A stretch of DNA of 64,000 nucleotides from Psococerastis gibbosa (taxonomy: Eukaryota; Arthropoda; Insecta; Psocodea; Psocidae), in the NCBI GenBank assembly GCA_963971405.1, contig OZ020490.1:12758874-12822873 (forward strand), in the 5' to 3' direction. The position numbers were made by a program, and so were the translations under genes. This document shows positions 1 to 12,188 of this stretch, piece by piece (the first letter of the stretch is position 1; each line of letters begins with the position of its first letter). The notes below the pieces were generated by a model. That model saw only the letters and a list, made by a program, of their open reading frames with translations, had not been told where the DNA came from and did no database searches.

Positions 1-110
1 TAGTAATAACTCTAATCTAAAAAGGTTGTTAGTTCGAGTCCACCACTAGTTACATTTTGTGCCCATATTTCAGAGGGCTACCCTAGTTTCTAGGTGGATT
101 TAATAACATA
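1..110 (+). repeat. Decayed SINE-A copy (tRNA-derived) in a TXNDC11 intron
   Basis: The stretch around 24-40 (GGTTGTTAGTTCGAGTCC) matches the region around the B box of the SINE-A copies at 24851 and 34603, including the preceding tagtaat segment. The copy is diverged and its limits are unclear. Confidence 0.45.
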
Positions 111-157
111 ATAATTACAGATCTTTTGTTTTTGACCGTACCGTATTCTTATTTCAG

Positions 158-3100
158 GTAAAGGGACTTTCTCTTCGCTATAACATATGCCCGCCTTGGG
201 GGACGCCATTAGTTGATAAAATGGATGAGTTGACTCGTAGTATTCACAGAAATATCCAGAGACTGGAGCTGAAATGCTTACGGCTGAAGCAAGTTGAAAT
301 GGCCAAGAAAATGGCTACTAAAACGGTGACGTCTACTGTAATTGCTGCAAGTGCGCTAAATAATCGTAGTGGATGCAATGCTTGCCATGTTAGCACCACA
401 GTTTTGGGTCCTCAGTTAGAAGTTTGTGTGAGACCTATGGGCTCGGTTGCTGCCAATAAAAGTACTCCAATAAGGTACATTCAAATTATTTACCTTAACA
501 TTTTAATTGTTATAATTATTATATATATATTATTATAATTAATTTAAAAATCATAAATTATAAATAATAATATATAATAAAAATATTGATTGCCTTTTAC
601 ACAACGCAAGTTAATGGCATGCAAGGCAGTTGATTTCAGAAACGGCCGTCAAGACCTGTAACGCTTGCATAGGGGTAGATCATATGGATAATTTAAGAGT
701 TTCTGTTTGGAGACTAACCCAAAGTATAAAAAAATCAGGGTAAGCTAAATGTGTCAACTTTTAAAGGGATTGTCGGCAGGAAGCGACGGTGGGGATTACT
801 ATTCTCAGCAGTCCCTTAGGTCGTACATCAACGCGCACCGGAGTCCCAGTTATCCCATATTTCTCCATTTTCTTCCTCAGCTTTACGGCGAGATTTGAAG
901 CCCACAATATCTTTTGGCTTTCATTTCTTAATGTGGTGAAACAGAAAATCATGTTACTTAACCATTTCCAAACACCCATTTAGGCCTACTATTGCAGTAT
1001 TAATTTGATTAATTGTGAATGACAAAATTTCTTCTGTTAAAGAGAAATAACAAAGTATTACATATATACATATGTATATACATATATGCTAACGTTATTA
1101 TATGACTTAATTTTGTTTTCAGGTACGACACATCAATGTGGGACAATGAAAATGACAGACGGGGGCCAAATTCTCTCCTAAAGAAAACTGAACGGAAACA
1201 GTGTAAATTATTGGAGAGAACGCATTCTCATAGTAAAATTTACTACCCCAAAATGTCGGAAAATGCGGGTAAAACGGTTGGCGGTTTATCGTGTGTAAAT
1301 AATAGAACTTTAAATTTTGTTGTGTTGGACTCCCTGCTTCATTATCAAATTGCGGAGGGACTCGGTGTTGATGTTATGAACCGATCTGATAAGACATTGG
1401 CTGTTATCGTTGATCCTAAGGTAAATATTAAATAAATAAATAAAATGAATAAGCATTTATTTGCAAACAGACCTAAACGCCCAATAATATAGCGTTTTAA
1501 ATTTACTTTTTTTTGTATTCCAGGCGGAAAGTCAGTTCATTTTAAAAGAACCGTTGACGGAGACCTCCTTAGCCGGTCTAATAGTTAATTATACAAATGG
1601 GAAATCGGAGCGGCACCTGAGGGTGAGCGATGTGGACCGTAACGTTTACGGTAAACATAGGTACCTCGTACGACCAGTTGGCCTGTGCCAACACACCGAT
1701 ACTGAATCTTGTGTGATAGAACTAAATTCTGAGAATTTCTTGTCACATGTTATGGATCCTAATAAGGTACGGTTAAGTAGAACACTACGATACTAAATAT
1801 TTGAGGTTGAATGTCGACTAATATTTTATAATAATAACACGTAATAAAAGTCTTTATTGGAAAAATGATAATAATAAACACAGCTACAGCGAGGGCCCTC
1901 TCTTTCACCTAACTGTACATATCAACTAGTTTAACTTGTAAAACTACATGCATACCGAATTCCAGTCATACCTTGTAAGGCCAGCGCCACGCACAGCCAA
2001 GTGTGTGCGACTGCATCCCATACTACAAGGTTTAGCCTACCTTAGAAAACTCCCGATTGAACTGAGAGCGGCGAGAAATGCTACTTAGAAACCATCTCTT
2101 TGAGAAAGATTTCTACACAGTCACTGAGACACTAGCACAATGACAGAACTACCTGATTTTGACGATTTTACTTTATACTTTCTTGTCAATTACCGTACCG
2201 TACCGTATTGTATAATTTATTTTAACACAAATATATATTTATTTATTTACTATTCATAATAACAGTCACACTAATTCAAATTCGCTATTATGATCTAACC
2301 CTCATTTTCATAAATGTTCAGGGGAGTGTTTAAATTGTTAAAGTGCGTATGTTCCTACCAACAGTAATAAAATAGAATAGATGGCACCTAATCCATAAGC
2401 TAAGTATTGCCGATGATAATAGGTTCCAACATAAGAAAAGAAAATAGTGGCAAATAAAAAAAAATGGAGAGAACCACCCGCTTATTCTAGGATACGGTCC
2501 TAAACCATTCCTCTTATCTAGCGGATTTGCTTTTAAACCATGATTGCCATTAACCTTGTTGTTTCAGGCTGTGATATTAATGTATCATTCTCCGTATTGC
2601 GCACTTTGTAGAAGTGTGGCTCACATATTTCTACTAGTGGCACGACACTTCCGCCACTTCCCAGTTGTCCAATTTGCGAGAATTGACGGAGAAAATAACG
2701 ATTTGCCTTGGCAATACACCATGGATACCTATCCCTCAATTTTGATATTTCCCGTGGCCAAGTAAGTGAATTTGGCGCAATGCGATTTTTGTTTAACACG
2801 GTGGGCTTGATAAAAGTTGTGCCCATGGGTTTGTGACCAAAAAAAACTACTAATACAGATTTGTTCCTGAGCCCAAGTGGAATCATTTAATATCTAAATC
2901 TGGCTCTGGCGTTTTGCATATCTCCATTTGTTTGGAATAGGCTATATGAGTTGCTAATCGGATTGGAGTTTAAAACCCTATCGACAGACACTTTGGTGCA
3001 AAAAAATCTTTCTCCGATATTAAATGCTCCTCTAAAGTTAGGCGGGGTTTCCACATACGTCAATGGTCAATGGGAAATATGGTTTTGACGTGGTAGCAGA

Positions 3101-5688
3101 ATTTTTCGTATGTCTTTAATGTCTGCTAAAACGTCAATTTCACATTTCTCATTGACCATTGACGTATGTGGAAACACCGCCTTAAGGCTTTTTAAAATAA
3201 AAACAATATCTCCTTCCCTTCCTTAGATTCAAAGCGTGCTAGCTCCACCTCAGCCAATCAGCGTCCGCAATTGTGATCACGTGTCGCAATAACAAACATG
3301 ACTCCCACATATTAATTGTCAGTAAAGGAGGATAAGGAATTGAGAGAGAATCGGTTTTCTAGCTCCCCTGAAAAGGAAGGTCAAACGGAGATAGACCAAT
3401 TTGAAAATAGGCTACACAAATATTTTGTAAAAGCCACTTTTGGACATCAAAACGACCAATTCCGTTGGAAACTGAGTTAGAGAAACCAACATTGATTTTC
3501 CACCACTCACGAATAGTTAGGAAAATGTATATTTGTTTGCATTTCAGAAAGGAAGAAAGTCGAGTTTACAGTGACCAACTTCCATTTACGGTTAGAAATT
3601 TAATGCATTTTGTTCTTGCTAACTTTGAGCCTGAGGCGAAGGTTTCAGCTATGTTCTACTTGTGCGCTAGCTTCGAAAAACAACAGGTCAGCTACGTTTT
3701 TTATCCATTCGTTCACAAAGATAGAAAATATGTCCTACTGCCACTGTGGGCTTGGTTGCTAAGGTAATTTACCTTTTTACCTCCATGGGAGGTGGGAGTA
3801 CTCCTGATGGTACTTGGCTCAGTCATGCTTTCGCCTGTTCCTTTGATAAGTTTGTCCCAGTTTGCCCATTATCGTTCGTAGCCGGTGTAGTAGTAGTATG
3901 GTTGGACACAGTCCCAGGCCACGGTGTGGCCCATAGGACAGTGGACCTCCTGATTATAGTGGATTCCGAACCACTTGGGAAACACAGTGAAGTTACACGA
4001 TTAGTTCGGAGCTGACCAGGACAAGTCCTACCATGTTTCCCTACCGGCACTGGGCACACGACCAAGTTATCTGCATCTTTGAACCTGCTCTAGTCCGCTG
4101 GATTCAACTGGCTTGTAGCCGGTGTAGGCTGACATCGAGGATATATACCAGTCGCCAATAATTCATACGGAAACAATTTAGGGTCCGAAAAATCTATGGA
4201 GTCGTCGGCATTGCGCAAGGGTCAATATTGTAGGGGTCATTCATTATTAGCAGGCCTAGGTCCATAAAAAGTACTTCAGTAAATTTTTTTTTTTAAAGGT
4301 AAGGAATACACGGGCCATAGAGAAGCAAAAATAGAACTACCTTCAGCTACCTGAGCTGAGAAAAGTGTAACCTAATCCTGGTCATTCATGAGGGAAAAAG
4401 GGTCTTGAGGACTAAGCACTAATTTAGTAACATATGTACAGTATATCACAAGACTTAAGTGCATATGAAAAAATGTACCTCAAAATAAAAGAACCGGTCT
4501 GAGTTCACTCGAACATGCTTTCCAATTTATCAACATTAGATAGAGAAAATGAGTAATTTCATGGTAAATAATTTTCCAGTGGATAAATTTCCGATATCTC
4601 GGGGAGGGGTCCACCTGACGTCACTGAAAGTGAGATAAATTCTAGATAGGTCAGACAAACACATTAATTACCACACAGCAATAATGGCAGGGTACGCAAT
4701 GCATTTGAGCGCGAATTTTCTATCATTTTTTCAAAAAATAATTTTTTGTGCAAAACCAAATATTTTTTTGGGAAAGGATAGGTTATCCGGTTTCGTTACT
4801 CAATTTAACACCTAAAACATGCCTGAAGGTAGAAATCATCGATAGAAAGGTTTCGCAGAAATATTAATTTTTAGTCATTTTTCATTAAAATTTAGTTATT
4901 TTTATTTTTTTACCACCAGAAGCAAACTATCAAGGGGCAAGCGACCCCCCGCATTTTATCAACATTAATAACGACTAGAATATATGTGGATTTAAAAGAA
5001 ATCGTTGCAGCCGTTTTTGAGAAATAATTTATTTAGACGTTTTTTTTGGAGTGTTTTGAGAATAAAACCCCCCCCCCAAATTGAGCTGGCAAAAAAAAAA
5101 AAAAAAAATGGTCCCGAGGTATGATTTTTGTAAACCTACATGCTAAATTTCATCCAAATAGTAGTTTGCCCGAAATCGATGCACAGACAGACAGACATTT
5201 CGTAAAAAACACTTTTTGGGTTCCTGGGACCGCAAAACGTGTAAAACCGTTGAAGTCTCGGAATCGAAAATTTCGAGCATCACAAAGCTTCCTTATACTA
5301 CGTATAAATTGGAAAGCAATAAGAATAAAAACTACACGCGACAATGGGCAAGCTGGGTCCCCTACTTTAAACATATTCACTGCTAATTTCCTTGTTGCAG
5401 ACTGACGAAGAAGCGAAAAACTGCAAAACCAAAGTTATAGCTCAAGCGCAGGAAGGCTTAGCCAAAGCTCTACACCAGATGCGTCTACTGCTGGCCCGTT
5501 TGAAATCGGTTGACCCGAAATCTAAGACGGCGTCAGCACTCTATCAACAGCAATCTCTGCTTATGCTCAGTCTGCAATATTTCCGTTCGGTGTTGCTGAC
5601 AATGAGTTCAGTCGGCCGTGCTAAGAGTTCTAGTCGCGAAGTGTTGGATATTTATCTTAGGTTTCGGCGATCGGTAGATTCTAGATAG
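158..5688 (+). CDS. TXNDC11: Thioredoxin domain-containing protein 11 (TXNDC11-like), 3' part, six exons
   Basis: Exons read by hand: 158-474, 1123-1420, 1524-1766, 2568-2761, 3548-3686 and 5401-5688 (stop at 5686-5688). Every junction has AG/GT borders and matching phases (2, 0, 0, 2, 0), giving about 492 residues; the upstream exons lie outside the window. The fourth exon encodes a thioredoxin fold whose redox motif is C-A-L-C, followed by the cis-proline strand (DTYPSILIFPVAK). The last two exons match the C-terminal part of animal TXNDC11: a short linker, then a Lys/Gln/Leu-rich helical tail that is probably coiled coil. Known family role: a membrane-anchored ER redox protein that binds DUOX and EDEM proteins; the membrane segment would be upstream. 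The donor at 3687 (GTCAGC) is weak; an alternative at 3642 is also in phase and would drop 15 residues. The first exon could start upstream of 158 if that acceptor is not used. Assignment rests on recalled family similarity. Confidence 0.85.
3041..3181. mobile_element. TTA-target MITE (family E) in a TXNDC11 intron
   Basis: A 141-bp palindromic element begins GGCGGGGTTTCC and ends with the near-complement, flanked by TTA at 3038-3040 and 3182-3184. Inside the ends, ACATACGTCAATGGTCAATG pairs with its complement. The 3-bp TTA duplication suggests PIF/Harbinger-type mobilisation. Related copies: 8480, 17500, 26617. Confidence 0.8.
3780..4290 (+). repeat. Dispersed repeats L and K, fused, in the last TXNDC11 intron
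   Basis: Bases about 3930-4075 (cctcctgattatagtgg, a gttacacgattag-type segment, gaccaggac) recur at 40420-40600 and 62840-62980. Bases about 4110-4290 (gccggtgtaggctgacatc, attcatacggaaacaat, a-rich end) recur at 59230-59410. They look like short retroposons, but no clear A/B boxes or TSD were found. Confidence 0.5.
4491..5323 (+). mobile_element. Family A element, full-length copy in the last TXNDC11 intron
   Basis: A roughly 833-bp element runs from GAACCGGTC to GGAAAGCAATAAG. Near its ends it carries inverted copies of GCTTTCCAATTTAT. Internally it has a C9 tract, a long A tract and a short GACA repeat. AATAAAA flanks both sides (4484-4490 and 5324-5330), a likely 7-bp target duplication. 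Its right end stops about 75 bases before the terminal TXNDC11 exon. No transposase-like ORF is seen; non-autonomous. Confidence 0.8.
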
Positions 5689-5784
5689 TAGCCCTTGTTT
5701 TTTAATATGATAAAATGGTACTATTTTGTTTTAAAAGTCTTTTAACTTTATAACCGCTTCAAGACCATATGTGGGCTCTCAGAA

Positions 5785-5845
5785 CAGGGACGGTTTCAGA
5801 AAAAGTTTTCCGGGGGGGGGGACCGCCCCCAAGGATCCGTCCCTG
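5785..5845. mobile_element. 61-bp hAT-type mini-element in the TXNDC11 3' UTR
   Basis: The element runs from CAGGGACGG to CCGTCCCTG, so its ends are inverted repeats, with a G10 tract and a C5 tract inside. It is flanked by tctcagaa and tctctgaa (7 of 8 match), the 8-bp duplication typical of hAT transposons. A 199-bp relative with the same ends and G/C tract lies at 36045-36243. It begins about 97 bases past the stop codon, so it is probably transcribed in the 3' UTR. Confidence 0.8.
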
Positions 5846-6069
5846 TCTCTGAACGATCACGGCTTACCATCCCGGATTCTACTGCTTCGTCACGTAACTC
5901 CGGCCGGGAAAGCCTGTCTAATTATATAGCTACAGAAACATTAATTTTAAAACTTGAACATTGGGTGGGTTGGCACATATTTTTTTAGTTTTCTCTTATT
6001 TAAGTTAGCTTGGTGGTGTTAATCGGTGGTAGAGCTTTTTCTTTAAAGGATTCATTTTATGTTACAAAT

Positions 6070-6075
6070 AATAAA
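6070..6075 (+). promoter_or_regulatory. Candidate poly(A) signal of TXNDC11
   Basis: AATAAA lies about 380 bases after the TXNDC11 stop codon and about 195 bases before the GAR1 stop on the other strand. It is the first canonical hexamer I find in the 3' flank. Use is inferred. Confidence 0.5.
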
Positions 6076-6148
6076 ATTATGATGTTATATGGAACCATGG
6101 CTACCTTAAGAAAAAACCAAAAACATTCAACTTCCCCATTATTGTCAT

Positions 6149-6154
6149 TTTAAT
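6149..6154 (-). promoter_or_regulatory. Candidate poly(A) signal of GAR1
   Basis: ATTAAA on the - strand lies about 117 bases past the GAR1 stop. It is 75 bases from the TXNDC11 hexamer at 6070, so the two transcripts may overlap or nearly meet at their 3' ends. Inference only. Confidence 0.35.
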
Positions 6155-6270
6155 TTATATCAAAGTATTGGGCGAACTGGCTAGAGATTTTCTTCTATTA
6201 CATAAAGGGCGATTAATCATGAAAATAAGGATAACAGCTGTTATAAAATACCATACCTTTTAATGCAAAT

Positions 6271-9200
6271 CTAACTTCCAAACCCGCCCCTACCAAAACC
6301 GCCTCGTCCACCCCCTCGGAATCCACCTGAGCCACCCCTACCAAGGAACCCACCGCGACCTCCCCCGCGGCCGCCGAATCCACCGCCCCCTCTCCCACCC
6401 CCTCTACCCCCAAACCCACCTCCTCGGCCCCCTCTACCCCTGTCTCCAAACCCACCCCTTCCTCCGCGACCGCCGCCCCCTCTCCCTCGTCCTCGAGGCC
6501 CTCCAGATCCAGGTGGTTTGGGTAGAAACCTTTGTAGTGGAAGAATCTTGGCCGGGTCGATATATAACTGCAAACAAGTAAGACTTAGTTAATTTTTTTT
6601 TAAATGCTAGAAGCGTGCTATGAAAAGGGCCTGTTATAGCAAGCGGGTGCGGGAGCGGGTCCCACATAAGATAAGCTTGTGGTTGACGCATTTTTACATT
6701 GGGCAAAGTGTTTCCTTCGTATAAGACTTGTGAAAATCAGCTTGAAAAGGGACTACGTTTTATGTAAATAAACAAACTGCAAGCTTTTCTAATGTTTAAT
6801 TTTCGCCAGCAGGCTGATCATGGCGATAATAATACCGGTAAACAAGATAATTTTATAATGGAAAGTGCTATTCAAAATTTGTTTATTTACAGTTTTAATC
6901 CCAGGGTATTATTTAAATTTATAATCACCATGATCAGCCTGCAGACCCGCTCCCACACCTAGCTACACAAGCAAATTTGCTGGGAGGTGGGTGGGCCTAT
7001 TTAGTTCTATTTAGGAGAGATAGGACATTTCAGCGCGCCCCGCTAGGTTTTTTCAATGACTGGTCATATGAGACGCGACGAGTGGCCCAAGAAATTAAAA
7101 AATATATATTTTGGCGGGAAGCAAATGTCCCATCTCAAATATAGAACATTAGGTGAGCATAAATAATGAGATTACTCGTGACTTCGTGGTATTTCATTTT
7201 AATAAACAAAAAATAACAAAAACTTAGAGTTTTAGAAAAACTTGTTATAACAACCCGAATTAGTAAAACCCAAATAATCGTTAAGAAATTAACTTTGTCT
7301 AAGAAACCCACTTGTGTTAGTATAAAACCCTGAGCGCTTTCGGCATTTGCATCTTCTCCTCGAGTTGAGCAAGTCTCAAATCGCAGATAAGGTGTAACTG
7401 TGCTAGTGGGTTTCCCTCTGTAGATGGCAGTTCTTGCCGAAAGCGCTCAGGGTTTTATACTAACACAAGTGGGTTTCTTAGACAAAGTTAATTTCTTAAC
7501 GATTATTTGGGTTTTACTAATTCGGGTTGTTATAACAAGTTTTTCTAAAACTCTAAGTTTTTGTTATTTTTTGTTTATTAGGTGAGCACCATAGATATGA
7601 AATAGAATAGATAGTGCCTAACCATCTGCTAAGTAAGGCCGACAGCGGTGAAACGTAAGGGGAAATGCGGAGAAATGCGCCTTTCTGCCCCACTACATGC
7701 ACTCTAGACGACCTTTAGGAGTTTAGGAATGTACCTAAGATGGCAACAGGGTGGCAGAATATTTGGCTCAGAAATCATGTGATATGACACGAAAAAGTAA
7801 AATTAGTATCACTGTGAAGAGGCAATTGTAGAGGAAAACCTTACTGTGCAAAAATATCAGGACAGACAGAAATTTTTTTTCAGAGCACATTGATACATAA
7901 TCTATAACTCTTTCTAGCAAAGATTAGCCACAATAGGCTACTTGACAGTTGTAACATTAAAATATAAAATTTGCTTGACACGGTAGCTTATACAATTAAC
8001 AATAATAATACAATGTTTTTTGCATGAAAAACATTGTAAATATCAATAAATAAATGTTGGTGTTTTGAACTGTGGATTACAAGAGCCCCATGGGTGACCT
8101 TGAAATTACTAAATTTCGCATTGGGTGTTAGTACTGGCGGCAACGTAACCGCCGCGTCACAAGTGACGTTACATTTTGCACCGCTTTTTAACCATCAAAC
8201 TTAAATTGATGGGGAAAAACACGTTTTTTTTTAGGAAAACATAACATTTAGGGGCATAAAATAAATCTACTAATGCATTATAATAGCGCTTCAAAAATCG
8301 TCAAGTAGCCTATTATTGAAATTGCTTCGTACAGAAATTATTGGTGTGGTAGTTCCGAGTTGTAGAACTGTGGCTAATTGGTGATAGGGAAGGCCACATA
8401 TTATATATCGAAATGTAGAGGAGCATTTCTGCTAATTTAATGGATATTTTTAACGGCTCTGCAAGAGATATTTCCTTAAGGCGGGGTTTCCACCGATCTC
8501 ATTTTTGAACGTGAGCGTGACATTGACGTGGTAGCAGACATTTTTAGATTTAATGTCTGCTACCACGTCAATATCACGCTCACGTTCAAAAACGAGGTCG
8601 GTGGAAACCCCGCCTTATCGACTTTGTAAAAAGAAAGGGGGTACTCCAATTTGCCCTTATTGAAGTTTGCAGCCTGTTTTTATACAAAGTTAAGCTTAAA
8701 GTACTAACCTTTTCATTCTTTTTGAAGCTTTTTGCTTTGACGTCATCACTTAATCTAACGGAAACGTAGTAGTCTTTAACTGTTCCAAATATTTCGTCAA
8801 TCTTCCCTATTTGCTGTTTATTCTCCAAGTATATCGGTGCATTGAAGAAGGGGACATCTACCATTTCTGCTTTTACGACTAAGTCATCTTGTGATGTATG
8901 CGCGAAGTAACCTATAAACGAAGATAATCATTTATATTCAATGATAAATACCATAATACCGTAGTCAAGATACAAAACTAATTTAACTGTGTCGAATTAA
9001 TCAATTTGACGGGTGATTGATCCAGATGATCAAGATCTAGATTCTAGATAGGTCAGATCAACACATTACCATACAGCAATAATGGCAGAGCACGCAATGC
9101 ATTTCAGCGTGAATTTTCTACTAAAAATTCTAAATAAAAAAAATGTTTGCACAAAACCAAATAGTTTTTTGGGAAAACAATCTGTCCGGTGTCGTTGCTC

Positions 9201-10502
9201 AATTTAACACCTAAAACATGCCTGAAGGTAGAAATCATCGATAGAATGATTTCCCAGGAAAATTATTATTTTTTAGTCATTTTTCATTAAAATTTAGTTG
9301 TTCTTATTTTTTTACCCCCAGAAGCAAAGTATCAAGGGGCAAGAGACCCATCGCATTTTATTAACATTAATAACGACTACAATATATGTGAATTTAAAAG
9401 AAATCGCTGGAGCCCTTTTAGAGAAATAATTTTTTAGACGTTTTATTTTAGTTTTTTTTAGAATAAAACCCCCCCAAATTGAGTTAGCCAAAAAAAAAAA
9501 AAAAAAAAAAATATGGTCACGAGGTATGATATTTGTGTAAATGTACATGCTAAATTTCATCGAAATCGACCAAGTAGTTTGCCCGGAAATCGATGAACAG
9601 ACAGACAGACAGAGCGACATTTCGTAAAAACCCCTTTCTTGGGTTCCTGGGTCCTCAAAACGTGTAAATCCGTTGAAATCTCGGAATCGAAAATTTCGAC
9701 GATCACAAACTTTCCTTATACTACGTATAAATTGGAAGGCAATATATATCATAATCATACCCTAACCCAAATTATCCCAGGGGATTGTGCTCGGGTAGGG
9801 AGCATACCACTATATTACTTATAGTTAGTTAGTTACCATACTATCGTCTACTGCTGGAAAAAATAATCTATTGAAACTATATAATAAATAAATATATGCG
9901 TGTTTTGATTTAAGATATTTAAGACCGGAGAAGAAAAACTGCTGCTTTGTATTGAGGCCAGTGGGAGGTAATATATGAAATAAATTGTAATATATTTTAT
10001 AATTTTAAATGCGCTTAAGCATTTAGGGGCCTATTGTGCCCCCCACTCAGTATTACTACTACATCTCCTTAGCAGATACTTTTTTTGGATTACACCTATT
10101 TTTGCGGCACTTCGGTCCGGATTCTTTACCATAACGTAGCCGCTCAATAATCACTTCACAAAATTGTCAATTCTCATCAGACCCGAAGGAATTTGCGTTC
10201 AGACATACTATAGGGCCTATAGTCATTCTCTATCAGGCACATTAAGACAAGTAGAAACATCAGTGTAGGGTGGATAGCGCTCGAATTCCTCAGATTGCAG
10301 GTTGCTGCAGGTCTATATTTCCATATCAGGAAGCACTTTCCCTTTACAAGTTAGAGCAATGGCTAGCAAATGACATACCCATTGGAACGACAGTTTCTGG
10401 AGGACCGTAATCTTGCTGTCTGTTAAATCCTCCTCCGCCGCGGCCACCACCTCCACGTCCAAAACCGCGGCCTCCTCCACCTCGACCTCGTCCAAACCCC
10501 AT
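6271..10502 (-). CDS. GAR1: H/ACA ribonucleoprotein complex subunit GAR1, three coding exons
   Basis: Coding exons on the - strand are 10502-10379, 8911-8709 and 6567-6271, with GT/AG borders and matching phases (1, then 0); the product is 207 residues, close to the usual length. GAR1 is the small nucleolar subunit that, with dyskerin, NHP2 and NOP10, forms the H/ACA particle guiding pseudouridylation of rRNA and snRNA. Layout: an N-terminal Gly/Arg-rich (RGG) tail of about 25 residues beginning [11 protein letters not shown], the conserved core containing [12 protein letters not shown] and [12 protein letters not shown], the [16 protein letters not shown] strand, then a C-terminal RGG/FGG tail of about 75 residues. 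The ATG at 10502 is preceded at once by an acceptor (cag/T-ATG), so a 5' UTR intron is expected. Introns 1 and 2 (10378-8912 and 8708-6568) hold several mobile elements. The gene converges on TXNDC11. Confidence 0.95.
6809..6942. mobile_element. Foldback MITE, family C, in GAR1 intron 2
   Basis: Inverted ends GCAGGCTGATCATGGYGAT occur at 6809-6827 and 6924-6942 around a 96-base centre. The internal string aagataattttataatgga recurs in the copies at 15840, 51384 and 58777. Confidence 0.8.
7160..7580. repeat. Perfect hairpin: 146-bp inverted repeat in GAR1 intron 2
   Basis: The left arm 7200-7345 and right arm 7435-7580 are exact reverse complements by eye, separated by an 89-base loop. ATTAGGTGAGCA occurs at 7148-7159 and 7577-7588, so the block 7160-7576 looks like one insertion with a 12-bp target duplication. 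No ORF is present. It could be a recent foldback element, a source of hairpin RNA when GAR1 is transcribed, or an assembly artefact. Confidence 0.85.
8480..8614. mobile_element. TTA-target MITE (family E) in GAR1 intron 2
   Basis: A 135-bp near-perfect palindrome from GGCGGGGTTTCCACCGA to its complement, flanked by TAA on the left and TTA on the right. The centre holds gacgtggtagcagacattt and its complement, shared with 26617 and with the larger D elements. It ends about 95 bases from the exon 2 donor. Confidence 0.8.
9041..9743 (+). mobile_element. Family A element, 5'-truncated, in GAR1 intron 1
   Basis: It begins at attctagataggtcag, lacking the first 150 or so bases, and then follows the family A body to ATTGGAAGGCAA. 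It includes the 21-base A tract and the GACA repeat at 9600. Confidence 0.8.
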
Positions 10503-10683
10503 ACTGAAACAAGCAATATAATAATTACAAACTACCTTGTTACGGTGGCCCTTGAAATGGGGGTAGGGATTGGTCCTGCGAAGCCTGACCAAGAAGTTGG
10601 AATCGGTACCCGGTCACCACGCTGAGGCTAAAGGCTCTATAGTGCGCTAAGGAAATGCTCCTTTGGCGTAGGCATGTGACTAA

Positions 10684-11532
10684 GAACCGGTCCGAATTTA
10701 CTCGAAAATGCTTTCCAATTTATAAATTAGTAGATATAGACATGCGTAATTTCATAGGAAATAATTTCCCTTTAGTTAAATTTCAGAACCCTCGAGGGGG
10801 GGGGGGGGGGGGTCCACCTCAATATATTAAAAACCCCTTAGAACTCAATTGCATATTCTGGAACGAACAGAACAATACATTGCAACAGTAGTAACAATAG
10901 CACATGGCACATAATGTATTGGACCGTGAATTTTCTATAATTTCTCAAAAAATAATTTTTTACACAGAAGCAAATATTTTTTTTTGGTATGCAATCTGTC
11001 TGTTTTTGTTACCCTATTGAACACCTAAAACATACCTGAAGGTAGAAATCATCGATAGATAGGTTCGGCAGAAAAATGATTTTTTAGTCATTTTTCATGA
11101 AAATTGAGTTATTTTTATTTTTTTACCCCCAGAAGCAAACTATTAAGGGGCAAGCGACCCTCTGCATTTTGTTAACATTAATAACGACTACAATATAAGT
11201 GAATTTAAAAGAAATCGATGGAGCCGTTTTTGAGAAATAATTTTTTAGACGTTTTCTTGGAGTTCTTTGAGAATAAACCCCCCCCCCCCCCCAATTGAGT
11301 TAGCCCAAAATAAAATAAAATGGTCTCGAGGCATGATTTTTGTGAACCTACATGCCAAATTTCATCAAAATCGACCGAGTAGTTTGCCCGGAAATCGACA
11401 GACAGACATTTTGTAAAAACCACTTTTTTGGTTCCTGGGACCTCGAAACGTGTAAATCCGTTGAAATCTCGGAATCGAAACTTTCGACCATCACAAAGCT
11501 TTCCTTATACTACGTATAAATTGGAAAGCAAA
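10684..11532 (+). mobile_element. Family A element, full length, in the predicted GAR1 5' UTR intron
   Basis: It runs from GAACCGGTCCG to ATTGGAAAGCAA with a G15 tract near 10797 and a C14 tract near 11279. It keeps both inverted GCTTTCCAATTTAT ends. No clean target duplication was found. Confidence 0.8.
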
Positions 11533-12188
11533 AACGTAATAACCAGTAACTCTTGACATAAAATACGTAGCCTCTTGCAGACGAGGAATAGTTGTAGTGG
11601 CTAGTAGTTGTGGTTCTACCCAGAGCTGGACGAAGTATACCAGAAATAAATCTAGGTCTTCCAAATAATAAAGATTAGTGTTAGAGTCATGTTATGTTTT
11701 GTTTTATGTTTTTATGGGCTATCATATGTTAGCCTATTTATTATTCCGTTATTGTAGGATAATTTTGTCTACAGTGCTTATCAAATCTCAGTGTAGGAAA
11801 TGTATGCAGCTCTTTGTCAGGGATTTTATACACAAGTGAGGGATTCACAAATGTACATTGTAAATTTCAGTTTCTAAGTTTTAAGAGTCTCTCTGAAACG
11901 TAGCTTCCATACTATACTGTACCTGTACCTACCCACAGAGTATGACAAACTTAACCCTAAAACGATCATTTGAAGGTTTGTCTAGTTCTAGGAACTTAAC
12001 TGAGTCCTTAACAGTAATAAAACGTTATTGGTAACAACAACTTGTTCAGAAAATTATAAATAACCCATATATTGTTTTTAACAGGCTCGCTTTGGCACGT
12101 GTTGATATTGCCGGGCAAATGACGAGTTAAACAATTAATTAAAGTAACACGATTTAAACTATTAATAAAACGTAGCTTGCTTAATTAC
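11533..12188. other. Stretch without recognised element
   Basis: This part of the predicted GAR1 5' UTR intron shows no coding potential, tandem repeat or element I can name. Confidence 0.4.

Noticed and set aside
3746..4065. Overlapping + and - ORFs in the last TXNDC11 intron
   Set aside because: They lie within dispersed repeat L, which recurs at 40 kb and 62 kb without keeping the frame.
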